Source: Gemmatimonadales bacterium (lineage in GTDB: Bacteria > Gemmatimonadota > Gemmatimonadetes > Gemmatimonadales > GWC2-71-9). From it: DNA of 5,569 bases. Shown here piece by piece: positions 1 to 5,569 of the stretch (positions are counted from its first letter, which is position 1; the number at the start of each line of letters is the position of its first letter). Position numbers and translations under genes: made by a program. The stretch lies in contig JACCSE010000228.1 in assembly GCA_013813145.1 (NCBI GenBank), positions 1 to 5,569 of the forward strand. The letters are read 5' to 3'. Below the pieces are notes generated by a model, which saw only the letters and a list, made by a program, of their open reading frames with translations, made no database searches and had not been told where the DNA came from.

Positions 1-2
1 TA

Positions 3-106
3 GGCGGTACGGCGGTACGGCGGTAGGACTGAACGGCGGAACGGGGTATCGTTTCGCCGTCCCGTCTTTGTACCTTCCGCCGTTCCGCCATACCGCCGTA
101 CCGCCG
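3..106. repeat. 8-bp-periodic inverted repeat (REP/BIME-like) upstream of aroC
   Basis: This gene-free stretch is made of 8-bp units. On the left GGCGGTAC occurs at 3-10 and 11-18, GGCGGTAG at 19-26 and GGCGGAAC at 35-42. On the right four complementary units run without gaps from 75 to 106. Pairing base i with base 116-i folds 10-41 onto 75-106 with 29 of 32 positions matched; the mismatches are 26/90, 28/88 and 30/86. The 33-nt centre (42-74) is unpaired in this fold. A competing smaller hairpin pairs 33-43 with 50-60 (one G-U). The 8-bp period and lack of a reading frame argue against coding. No T-run follows the right arm, so it does not look like a standard intrinsic terminator for a + strand gene. 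It could be an extragenic palindromic repeat family, a cruciform or an mRNA 5' structure. The structure is directly visible; the role is unknown. Confidence 0.8.
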
Positions 107-116
107 CCGAGGCCCC

Positions 117-1346
117 ATGCACCTCCGTTTCAGTACCGCGGGTGAATCGCACGGTCGCGCGCTGGTGACGACCGTCGAGGGGCTTCCCGCCGGTCTCCCG
201 ATCTCGGCCCAGTGGGTGGATCGCGACCTCGCCCGGCGGATGCAGGGATATGGCCGGGGCGCGCGGATGAAGATCGAGCGCGACCGGATCGAGTGGCTCG
301 CCGGCGTGAGGGCGGGGGAGACCCTCGGCTCCCCGGTGGCGATGCTCATCTCCAACCGCGACTGGAGCAACTGGGAAGACGTGATGGCGCACGAGGCGGC
401 CGAGCCGGGCGAGCTCCGGCGGCGCCGCGTGTCGCGTCCCCGGCCCGGCCATGCCGACCTCGCTGGCGTGCTCAAGTACGACCGGCTCGACGCCCGCGAC
501 ATCCTCGAGCGCGCCAGCGCCCGCGAGACCACCGCCCGCGTCGCCGCCGGCGCTCTCGCCCGGCGGCTGCTCGCCGAGTTCGGGGTAGAAGTGGGGAGCC
601 ACGTGGTGTCGCTGGGCGGCATCGCCGCCGCCCCGCCGGCCGAACTCCCGGTGCCGCTCAACGACGCGGCCGACCGCTCTGAGGTCCGGGTGCTCGACCC
701 GGCGGTCGAGTCCGAGATCATCCGCCGGATCGACGAAGCCAAGCGGGCGGGCGACACCCTCGGCGGCGAGGTGGAGGTGGTGGCCCGCGGCGTCGTGGTT
801 GGCCTCGGCAGCCATGTGAGCTGGGATCGTAAGCTCGACGGCCGGCTGGCCGGCATGCTGATGTCCATACCGGCCGTCAAGGGCGTGGAGATCGGACTCG
901 GATTCCAGGCCGCCCGCCGCCTCGGGTCGGCGGTGCACGATCCGATAGAACCGAGGGGCGACGCGTTGCCGCCGATTGCCGGGGACCTCCGCGGGGGCTT
1001 TCGCCGCCGGTCCAACAACGCCGGCGGGCTGGAAGGCGGGATCACCACGGGTGAGCCGGTCGTCGCCCGGGTGGCCATGAAGCCGATCTCGACTCTCATG
1101 TCTCCGCTCCCCACGGTGGACCTGGCCAGTGGCCTCCCGGCCAACGCCCAGAGCGAGCGGTCCGACGTCACGGCGGTCCCGGCCATGGGGGTCATCGCCG
1201 AAGCGTTGGTTGCGCTGGTACTGGGCGACGCGATGCTGGAGAAGTTCGGAGGCGACTCGCTGGGTGAGATGCGGCGGAACTACGACGGCTACGTGGCCTC
1301 GCTCGGATCCCGCTGGGCGGCGCGCCGGGGCGGGCCGGAGGACTGA
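117..1346 (+). CDS. aroC: chorismate synthase AroC
   Basis: Cytosolic enzyme of the last common step of aromatic biosynthesis: it converts 5-enolpyruvylshikimate-3-phosphate to chorismate by 1,4-elimination of phosphate, using reduced FMN. At 409 aa it is slightly longer than the roughly 360-400 aa usual for the family. All three family signatures are visible. GESHG at residues 9-13 holds His12, and RPGHAD at 109-114 holds His112; these match the two catalytic histidines of the family. RASARETT is at 132-139 and RSDVTAV at 348-354 includes the conserved Asp350. The flavin/substrate region SNNAGGLEGGI is at 299-309, and DGRLAGMLMSIPAVKG at 241-256 is also typical. The start is set by the N-terminal family motif beginning at residue 7 and by a short GAGG at 109-112, only 4 nt before the ATG. 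The TGA overlaps the aroK ATG by one base, so the two are probably co-translated. No clear promoter is visible in the window. Identity is firm. Confidence 0.97.
   Translation: MHLRFSTAGESHGRALVTTVEGLPAGLPISAQWVDRDLARRMQGYGRGARMKIERDRIEWLAGVRAGETLGSPVAMLISNRDWSNWEDVMAHEAAEPGELRRRRVSRPRPGHADLAGVLKYDRLDARDILERASARETTARVAAGALARRLLAEFGVEVGSHVVSLGGIAAAPPAELPVPLNDAADRSEVRVLDPAVESEIIRRIDEAKRAGDTLGGEVEVVARGVVVGLGSHVSWDRKLDGRLAGMLMSIPAVKGVEIGLGFQAARRLGSAVHDPIEPRGDALPPIAGDLRGGFRRRSNNAGGLEGGITTGEPVVARVAMKPISTLMSPLPTVDLASGLPANAQSERSDVTAVPAMGVIAEALVALVLGDAMLEKFGGDSLGEMRRNYDGYVASLGSRWAARRGGPED
1337..1341 (+). promoter_or_regulatory. Shine-Dalgarno of aroK inside the aroC 3' end
   Basis: GGAGG lies in the last codons of aroC, 4 nt before the aroK ATG at 1346. 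It supports that start and coupled translation from the upstream gene. It also places the ribosome site within the codons for the non-conserved GPED tail of AroC. Confidence 0.75.
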
Positions 1347-1864
1347 TGCCCCGCCACCTGGTGCTGGTCGGGCTGCCGGGCGCGGGAAAAACCACGGTCG
1401 GCCGGCTGGTCGCCGAGGCGCTCGGTGCGCCGCTGATCGACGTCGACCTGCTGCTGGTCAGGGAGATGGGGATGCCGGTCGCGCAGATCTTCGGGATGGT
1501 CGGCGAGGTCAAGTTCCGTCAGATGGAGCGGGACGCGGTCAGGACGGCGCGGGCGCGGGAGGCCTGCGTCATCGTCCCCGGGGGCGGATGGGCCGCCCAG
1601 CCCGGCGAAGTGACGAGTGCCCAAACCGACGGCCTCCTCATCTACCTCAATTGCCCCCCCAAGGTCGCGGTCGGTCGCACGGAACAGGGCGAGGTGCGTC
1701 CCCTCGTGGCGGGCGGGGATCCGGTCAGGCAGATGGGGTCACTGCTGGAGGTGCGGGAACCCTACTACCGCCTGGCTGATTATGTGGTGGAGGCCGGCAC
1801 CAGACCGGCGGAAGCCGTGGCCGCCGAAGTGGTCCAGTTGGGCCGGCGGCACGGTGGGTGGTGA
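1346..1864 (+). CDS. aroK: shikimate kinase AroK
   Basis: Cytosolic P-loop kinase that phosphorylates the 3-OH of shikimate with ATP, two steps before AroC. Its 172 aa are the usual length. The Walker A loop is GLPGAGKTT at 9-17. Shikimate-binding residues match the family: Asp34 after Asp32, Arg58 in GEVKFRQME, the GGG turn at 79-81, and Arg137 in the VREPYYR segment. The lid holds Arg118 in the VRPLVAG segment. These positions agree almost exactly with the numbering I recall for the Mycobacterium tuberculosis enzyme. Slightly unusual are LLLV after Asp34, where many homologues have an I-E pair, and Pro78 before the glycines. The ATG overlaps the aroC stop (TGATG) and has its own GGAGG. aroB, a frequent partner of aroK, does not follow; the next gene is topA after a 145-bp gap. 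Confidence 0.95.
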   Translation: MPRHLVLVGLPGAGKTTVGRLVAEALGAPLIDVDLLLVREMGMPVAQIFGMVGEVKFRQMERDAVRTARAREACVIVPGGGWAAQPGEVTSAQTDGLLIYLNCPPKVAVGRTEQGEVRPLVAGGDPVRQMGSLLEVREPYYRLADYVVEAGTRPAEAVAAEVVQLGRRHGGW

Positions 1865-1894
1865 GGGAGTCGAGGGTGTGGGTCTGAACCGCCC

Positions 1895-1917
1895 AACCGG
1901 TTATATTAATTAAGCTT
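1895..1917. promoter_or_regulatory. AT-rich run of three palindromes between aroK and topA
   Basis: Three perfect palindromes sit almost end to end: AACCGGTT (1895-1902), TTAATTAA (1906-1913) and AAGCTT (1912-1917). This is the only strongly AT-rich patch in the window. It contains TATATT at 1902-1907, a possible -10 element, but I see no convincing -35 about 17 bp upstream. It could be a promoter core, an operator, or an easily melted site before a topoisomerase gene. The palindromes are directly visible; any regulatory role is inferred. Confidence 0.4.
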
Positions 1918-1922
1918 ACGCC

Positions 1923-1950
1923 GCGCCGCCTTGCTTTCGATGGGCGGCGC
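1923..1950 (+). terminator. GC-rich hairpin, possible weak terminator after aroK
   Basis: GCGCCGCC (1923-1930) pairs perfectly with GGCGGCGC (1943-1950), giving an 8-bp all-GC stem with a 12-nt loop. The following ten bases, 1951-1960, contain six T, but not as an unbroken run, so intrinsic termination would be weak. It lies about 60 nt after the aroK stop, which suits the end of the aroC-aroK unit. If transcription of topA instead starts in the AT-rich patch just upstream, the same hairpin would sit in the topA 5' leader. Confidence 0.45.
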
Positions 1951-1972
1951 TGGTTTCTTGCCACTCCCCAAT

Positions 1973-2003
1973 TTGAGCAGCTGGTGACCCGAGCGGTTAC
2001 ACT
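1973..2003 (+). promoter_or_regulatory. candidate topA promoter for a leaderless transcript
   Basis: TTGAGC (1973-1978) resembles a -35 element and TACACT (1998-2003) a -10 element, separated by 19 bp, which is longer than the ideal 17. Six bases separate the -10 from the topA ATG at 2010, so transcription would begin on or very near the start codon. No Shine-Dalgarno-like sequence is present in the 20 bases before that ATG, which fits leaderless translation. The match to consensus is only partial. Confidence 0.4.
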
Positions 2004-2009
2004 GAGCCC

Positions 2010-4364
2010 ATGGCGACCCGAACCAAACGAACGGTAAAAAAGAGCCCTGCCGAGAAGGCGCCGGCAAAGAAGCCCACGGCGGCCAAGCCCGCCAAGAGCG
2101 GCCGCGGCAGCGCGCTCGTCATCGTCGAATCGCCCACCAAGGCCAAGACCATCGGCAAGTACCTGGGCTCCGGGTACGACGTAAAGGCAACCGTAGGCCA
2201 CCTGCGCGACCTTCCCACCCGGGAGCTCGGGGTGGACGTCGAGCGGGGGTTCGAGCCGAAGTACGTCACCATCAAGGGCAAAACCAAGACCCTCGCGGAC
2301 CTCAAGAAGGCCGCCAAGAACGCCCGCGAGATCTATCTCGCCACCGACCCCGACCGGGAGGGCGAGGCGATCGCGTGGCACGTCGCCGACCAGATCGCCA
2401 CCGGGGTGCCGACCCACCGGGTCCTCTTCGAGGAGATCACTCGCGACGCGGTACTCGCCGCCATGCGGGCCCCGGGTCAAATCGACGAGCGTAAGGTCAA
2501 CGCGCAGCAGGCCCGCCGCATTCTCGACCGGCTGGTCGGCTACAAGGCCAGCCCGATTCTCTGGCGTACCATCAAGACCGGCCTGTCGGCGGGCAGGGTA
2601 CAGACCGTCGCCCTCCGGCTCCTGGTGGAGCGCGAGCGGGAGATCCGCGGGTTCAAGCCGCAGGAGTATTGGACGGTTGAAGCGCTCTGCGCCAAGAACG
2701 GACAGACCTTCGAGGCCTCACTCGCCAAGGTGGACGGCCACAAGCCCCAGCTCCACACCGAGGCCGACGCGCGGGCGGTGGTGGACGCGGTGCGAGAGGT
2801 GCCGTTCGTCGTCTCCAAGGTCGAGAAACGGCAGCGCAGGAAGCGGCCGTCCGCCCCCTTCACCACCAGCACGCTCCAGCAGGAAGCGGCCAAGAAGCTG
2901 AGCTTCTCCGGCCGGCGCACCATGCGGGCCGCGCAGGATCTCTATGAAGGAATGGACGTGGGTGAGGATGGGCCCACCGGGCTCATCACTTATATGCGGA
3001 CCGACTCCGTCCGAGTTTCGGAACAGGCGGTCGCCTCCGCCCGCGAGCTGATCGGGAGCCACTACGGGAAGCCCTACCTCCCCGAGGCGCCGGTGGTCTA
3101 CAAGGCCGGGAAGAACGCCCGGGTACAGGACGCCCACGAGGCCATCCGGCCCACCGACGTGAGCCGCCGCCCGGAGGACGTTCAGCGCTACCTGGAGCCC
3201 GACCAGTTCCGGCTGTACCAGCTCATCTGGCAGCGCTTCGTGGCCTCCCAGGTGATGCCGGCGGTCTACGACATGACGGTGGTCGAGTTCGATCTGGGCC
3301 GCTACCTGTTCCGCGCCACCGGGTCGGTGATGATCTTCGACGGGTTTCACGTGCTCTACACCGAGGGGCGGGAGACCGAGGAGGGCCGCGGCGTCGAGGA
3401 TCTCGCGCCCATTCCGCCGCTCGCTCAAGGGGACCGGGTAGAGGTGCGGGAGATCACTCCGTCGCAGCACTTCACCGAGCCGCCCCCCCGCTACTCCGAG
3501 GCCAGCCTGGTCAAGGAGCTGGAGCGCCTCGGCATCGGCCGGCCGTCCACCTACAGCGCCATCATCTCCACATTGGCGGCGCGGGAATACGTCAAGGTGG
3601 AGCAGCGCCGATTCTTCCCCACCGAGCTGGGCGAGATGGTCGAGAAGATCATGGTCGGCAAATTTCCCGAGATCTTCAACGTCGAGTTCACCTCCGACAT
3701 GGAGAACGAGCTCGACCGGGTGGAGGAGGGAGCGCTCGGCTGGCAGCGCGTGCTCCAGGACTTCTACGCTCCGTTCACCAAGGCCCTGGCCGCGGTGGAC
3801 ATGAACGCGCTGGTCGCCGACGCGCACGGGATCTCGGCCGAGGACATCGCCAAGGAGCGGTGCCCCAAGTGCGGCTCGCCGATCGAGCTCAAGACCGGGC
3901 GCTTCGGCCCCTATCTCGCGTGCGTCAAGTACAAGGACACCTGCGACTACGTGAAGTCGCTCAAGAAGGCCAGGGCGCCCGACCGGCCCACCGACGAGAA
4001 GTGCCACCTCTGCAACTCGCCCATGGTGATCAAGACCGGGCGATTCGGCGAGTTCCTGGCCTGCACCACCTATCCCAACTGCAAAGGAACCCGAGCCATC
4101 CCGCTGGGGATCAAATGCCCCAAGTGCATCGAGGGCGATCTGGCGGAGCGGCGTACCAAGCGGGGCAAGTCGTTCTGGGGCTGCGTGCGCTATCCAGCCT
4201 GCGATTTCTCTACCTGGAACAAGCCGGTGGCCGAAACCTGTCCCGAATGCGGCTGGGTGGGCATGGAAAAGAAGATGAGCAAGGCGGAAGGGGAGACTCG
4301 CACCTGCCTCAAGTGCAAGCACAAGATCGTTCTCGCCGAACCGGAGGAGGTGGCGCTGGCGTGA
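2010..4364 (+). CDS. topA: DNA topoisomerase I (type IA) with four zinc modules
   Basis: Relaxes negatively supercoiled DNA by cutting one strand through a 5'-phosphotyrosine link; Mg-dependent and nucleoid-associated. The 784-aa protein starts with a 34-residue Lys/Ala/Pro-rich tail. The Toprim domain follows, with Glu40 in LVIVESPTKAKT and the acidic triad Asp113, Asp115 and Glu117 in ATDPDREGEAIAWH. GLSAGRVQTVAL is at 191-202. The catalytic Tyr328 lies in GLITYMRTDS (324-333), with Arg330 beside it. QDAHEAIRPT is at 373-382 and GIGRPSTYS at 508-516. The C-terminus has four tetracysteine sets: 618/621/638/645, 665/668/685/691, 703/706/725/731 and 744/747/766/769. An in-frame TGA at 1974-1976, with no start codon between it and 2010, makes this ATG the only upstream-most choice. 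No ribosome site is seen. The TGA overlaps the trmFO GTG. Identity is firm; reverse gyrase and topoisomerase III are excluded by domain layout. Confidence 0.97.
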   Translation: MATRTKRTVKKSPAEKAPAKKPTAAKPAKSGRGSALVIVESPTKAKTIGKYLGSGYDVKATVGHLRDLPTRELGVDVERGFEPKYVTIKGKTKTLADLKKAAKNAREIYLATDPDREGEAIAWHVADQIATGVPTHRVLFEEITRDAVLAAMRAPGQIDERKVNAQQARRILDRLVGYKASPILWRTIKTGLSAGRVQTVALRLLVEREREIRGFKPQEYWTVEALCAKNGQTFEASLAKVDGHKPQLHTEADARAVVDAVREVPFVVSKVEKRQRRKRPSAPFTTSTLQQEAAKKLSFSGRRTMRAAQDLYEGMDVGEDGPTGLITYMRTDSVRVSEQAVASARELIGSHYGKPYLPEAPVVYKAGKNARVQDAHEAIRPTDVSRRPEDVQRYLEPDQFRLYQLIWQRFVASQVMPAVYDMTVVEFDLGRYLFRATGSVMIFDGFHVLYTEGRETEEGRGVEDLAPIPPLAQGDRVEVREITPSQHFTEPPPRYSEASLVKELERLGIGRPSTYSAIISTLAAREYVKVEQRRFFPTELGEMVEKIMVGKFPEIFNVEFTSDMENELDRVEEGALGWQRVLQDFYAPFTKALAAVDMNALVADAHGISAEDIAKERCPKCGSPIELKTGRFGPYLACVKYKDTCDYVKSLKKARAPDRPTDEKCHLCNSPMVIKTGRFGEFLACTTYPNCKGTRAIPLGIKCPKCIEGDLAERRTKRGKSFWGCVRYPACDFSTWNKPVAETCPECGWVGMEKKMSKAEGETRTCLKCKHKIVLAEPEEVALA
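4343..4350 (+). promoter_or_regulatory. Shine-Dalgarno of trmFO inside the topA 3' end
   Basis: GGAGGAGG lies in the final codons of topA, with 10 nt to the GTG at 4361. That is the long end of normal spacing, but the frame has no other start codon nearby, so it supports GTG as the trmFO start. Confidence 0.65.
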
Positions 4365-5569
4365 ACGCCACCGTCGTCGGCGGAGGTCTCGCCGGCTCGG
4401 AGGCGGCCTGGGCGCTTGCCGAGCGCGGGGTCCGGGTAACCCTCTACGAGATGCGTCCGGCGGTGAAGACCCCGGCACACCAGTCCGACCGCCTGGCCGA
4501 ACTGGTCTGCAGCAACTCCTTCAAATCGGTCGATCTCAGCAACGCGCACGGCCTGCTCAAGGGCGAGCTGCGCGCCCTGGGCAGCCTGCTGCTTCCCTGC
4601 GCCGACCAGGCGCGGGTACCGGGCGGAACGGCGCTGGCGGTGGACCGCGAGCTGTTCTCCCGTGCGGTGCACGAGCGGATCACCGGCCATCCCGGCATCA
4701 CCGTCCTCCGGGAGGAGGTGGCCGAGCTGCCGTCGCCCGGCGTCGTGGCGACGGGCCCGCTCACGTCGGAGCGGCTGGCCGCAGCGATCGGCGCCCGCCT
4801 GGGATCGTCAGCGCTCGCGTTCTACGACGCGATCGCCCCGGTCGTGGCCGACGACTCGCTGGACCATGGGCGGCTCTACGCACTCTCGCGCTATGGGAAG
4901 GGCGGGGGCGACGACTACCTCAACGCGCCGCTGGACGGCTCGGGGTACGAACGTTTCATCGATGACCTCGTCGCGGCCGATCAGCATGCGGGGCACGACT
5001 TCGACGCCGTGCCCTATTTCGAGGGATGCCTGCCGGTGGAGGAGATGGCCCGGCGCGGGCGAGAGACGCTCCGGTTCGGGCCGATGAAGCCGGTCGGCCT
5101 CCCCGATCCGCGCACCGGGCGGGAGCCACACGCGGTGGTGCAGCTCCGTCGGGAGGACCGGGCGGGGCAGATGTGGAATCTGGTGGGTTTCCAGACTCGT
5201 CTGCGGATCCCGGAGCAGCAGCGGGTGTTCCGCTCGATTCCTGGGCTGGAGGCGGCGGAGTTCCTCCGGTTCGGCAGCATCCACCGCAACTCCTACCTCA
5301 ACAGCCCGGCGAGCCTCGGACCCGGCCTCACCGCGAGGGACGACGATCGGCTCTTCTTCGCCGGCCAGCTCACCGGGGTCGAGGGCTACACCGAATCGCT
5401 GGGCACCGGTCTCCTCGCCGGCATCAACCTCGCCCGCCGCCTCGACGGCCGCCCCATCGCGATCCCACCGCCGACGACAATGCTCGGCGCCCTCTACCGC
5501 TACCTCGGCGACGCCGACCCCCGCCATTTCCAGCCGATGAACGCCAACTTCGGCCTGGTCGAGCCGTTG
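4361..5569 (+). CDS. trmFO: tRNA (uracil-54) C5-methyltransferase TrmFO, 3' end missing
   Basis: Makes 5-methyluridine at position 54 in the tRNA T-loop, taking the carbon from 5,10-methylenetetrahydrofolate and electrons through FAD rather than using S-adenosylmethionine. The frame stays open for 403 codons to the window edge; the family is usually about 435-450 aa, so only the last few dozen residues are missing. It begins with the FAD-binding VVGGGLAGSEAA at 5-16. Cys50 in LVCSNSFKS and Cys223 in YFEGCLPVEEM match the two functional cysteines of the Bacillus enzyme (53 and 226), with the same offset of 3. Other hallmarks are RYGKGGGDDYLN at 177-188, GPMKPVGL, and the second flavin segment FAGQLTGVEGY at 333-343. 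FQPMNANFGL near the edge is also typical. The GTG start overlaps the topA stop (GTGA), so translation is likely coupled to topA. The 23S rRNA-acting paralogue RlmFO is a less likely alternative. Confidence 0.95.
   Translation, partial: MNATVVGGGLAGSEAAWALAERGVRVTLYEMRPAVKTPAHQSDRLAELVCSNSFKSVDLSNAHGLLKGELRALGSLLLPCADQARVPGGTALAVDRELFSRAVHERITGHPGITVLREEVAELPSPGVVATGPLTSERLAAAIGARLGSSALAFYDAIAPVVADDSLDHGRLYALSRYGKGGGDDYLNAPLDGSGYERFIDDLVAADQHAGHDFDAVPYFEGCLPVEEMARRGRETLRFGPMKPVGLPDPRTGREPHAVVQLRREDRAGQMWNLVGFQTRLRIPEQQRVFRSIPGLEAAEFLRFGSIHRNSYLNSPASLGPGLTARDDDRLFFAGQLTGVEGYTESLGTGLLAGINLARRLDGRPIAIPPPTTMLGALYRYLGDADPRHFQPMNANFGLVEPL

Noticed and set aside
3..106. CRISPR array or tandem-repeat coding region
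   Set aside because: The units are only 8 bp with no spacers of constant length, and the arms are inverted rather than direct copies; the period is not a multiple of three.
75..116. Intrinsic terminator for a gene upstream of the window
   Set aside because: The right arm is followed by GAGGCCCC rather than a T-rich run, so the hairpin lacks the tail needed for standard termination on the + strand.
1129..1779. A 216-codon + strand frame overlapping the aroC end and most of aroK
   Set aside because: The translation is Arg/Gly/Ala/Pro repeats without motifs, while the overlapping frames encode complete AroC and AroK.
1940..1987. A 15-codon open frame (ATG to TGA) in the aroK-topA gap, a possible leader peptide
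   Set aside because: It has no Shine-Dalgarno, its start is inside the hairpin loop, and its codons show no regulatory run; a frame this short is expected by chance.
1725..2480. A 251-codon minus-strand frame spanning the aroK end, the gap and the topA start
   Set aside because: It overlaps two firm genes, shows no family motif, and has Arg/Pro/Gly-rich low-complexity translation typical of a shadow frame.
2718..4478. A 586-codon open frame on the minus strand opposite topA
   Set aside because: Long antisense frames are expected opposite GC-rich genes. The translation has no recognisable domain, is rich in Leu/Gly/Arg/His as complement frames are, and topA is an unmistakable gene on the other strand.
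4808..5527. A 239-codon minus-strand frame opposite trmFO
   Set aside because: It is complementary to conserved TrmFO codons, with no motif and Val/Glu/Arg-biased composition; treated as a shadow frame.

Overview
This is a compact, GC-rich bacterial housekeeping segment in which all four recognisable genes lie on the + strand. In order they are aroC (chorismate synthase), aroK (shikimate kinase), topA (DNA topoisomerase I) and trmFO (folate/FAD-dependent tRNA U54 methyltransferase, cut by the right edge of the window). I see no mobile element, CRISPR array, rRNA or tRNA, and no evidence of a new defence or biosynthetic system. The most unusual pieces are in the non-coding DNA.

Layout. Bases 1-116 carry no gene. 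They are almost filled by a repeat built from 8-bp units (GGCGGTAC, GGCGGAAC and their complements) that forms a 32-bp near-perfect inverted repeat ending just before the aroC ribosome site. aroC and aroK overlap by one base (TGATG), so they read as a translationally coupled shikimate/chorismate pair: AroK phosphorylates shikimate and AroC makes chorismate two steps later. The 145-bp gap 1865-2009 holds an AT-rich run of nested palindromes, a GC-rich hairpin with a weak T-rich tail, and a possible promoter whose predicted start falls on the topA ATG. topA and trmFO overlap by four bases (GTGA), so they form a second coupled unit.

Organism. The evidence is indirect. Base composition is high GC. 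TrmFO rather than TrmA is the predicted U54 methylase, TopA has four C-terminal tetracysteine zinc modules, and AroC is of the long type (409 aa). Actinobacteria are unlikely, because as far as I recall they generally lack TrmFO and have zinc-less TopA. A GC-rich lineage such as Gemmatimonadota, Myxococcota/Deltaproteobacteria, Acidobacteriota or Deinococcota fits. I lean to Gemmatimonadota, but this is a guess that a database search should settle. The topA-trmFO order is the one known from Bacillus and many other bacteria, where xerC and hslV/hslU-type genes often follow, so those may lie just beyond the right edge.
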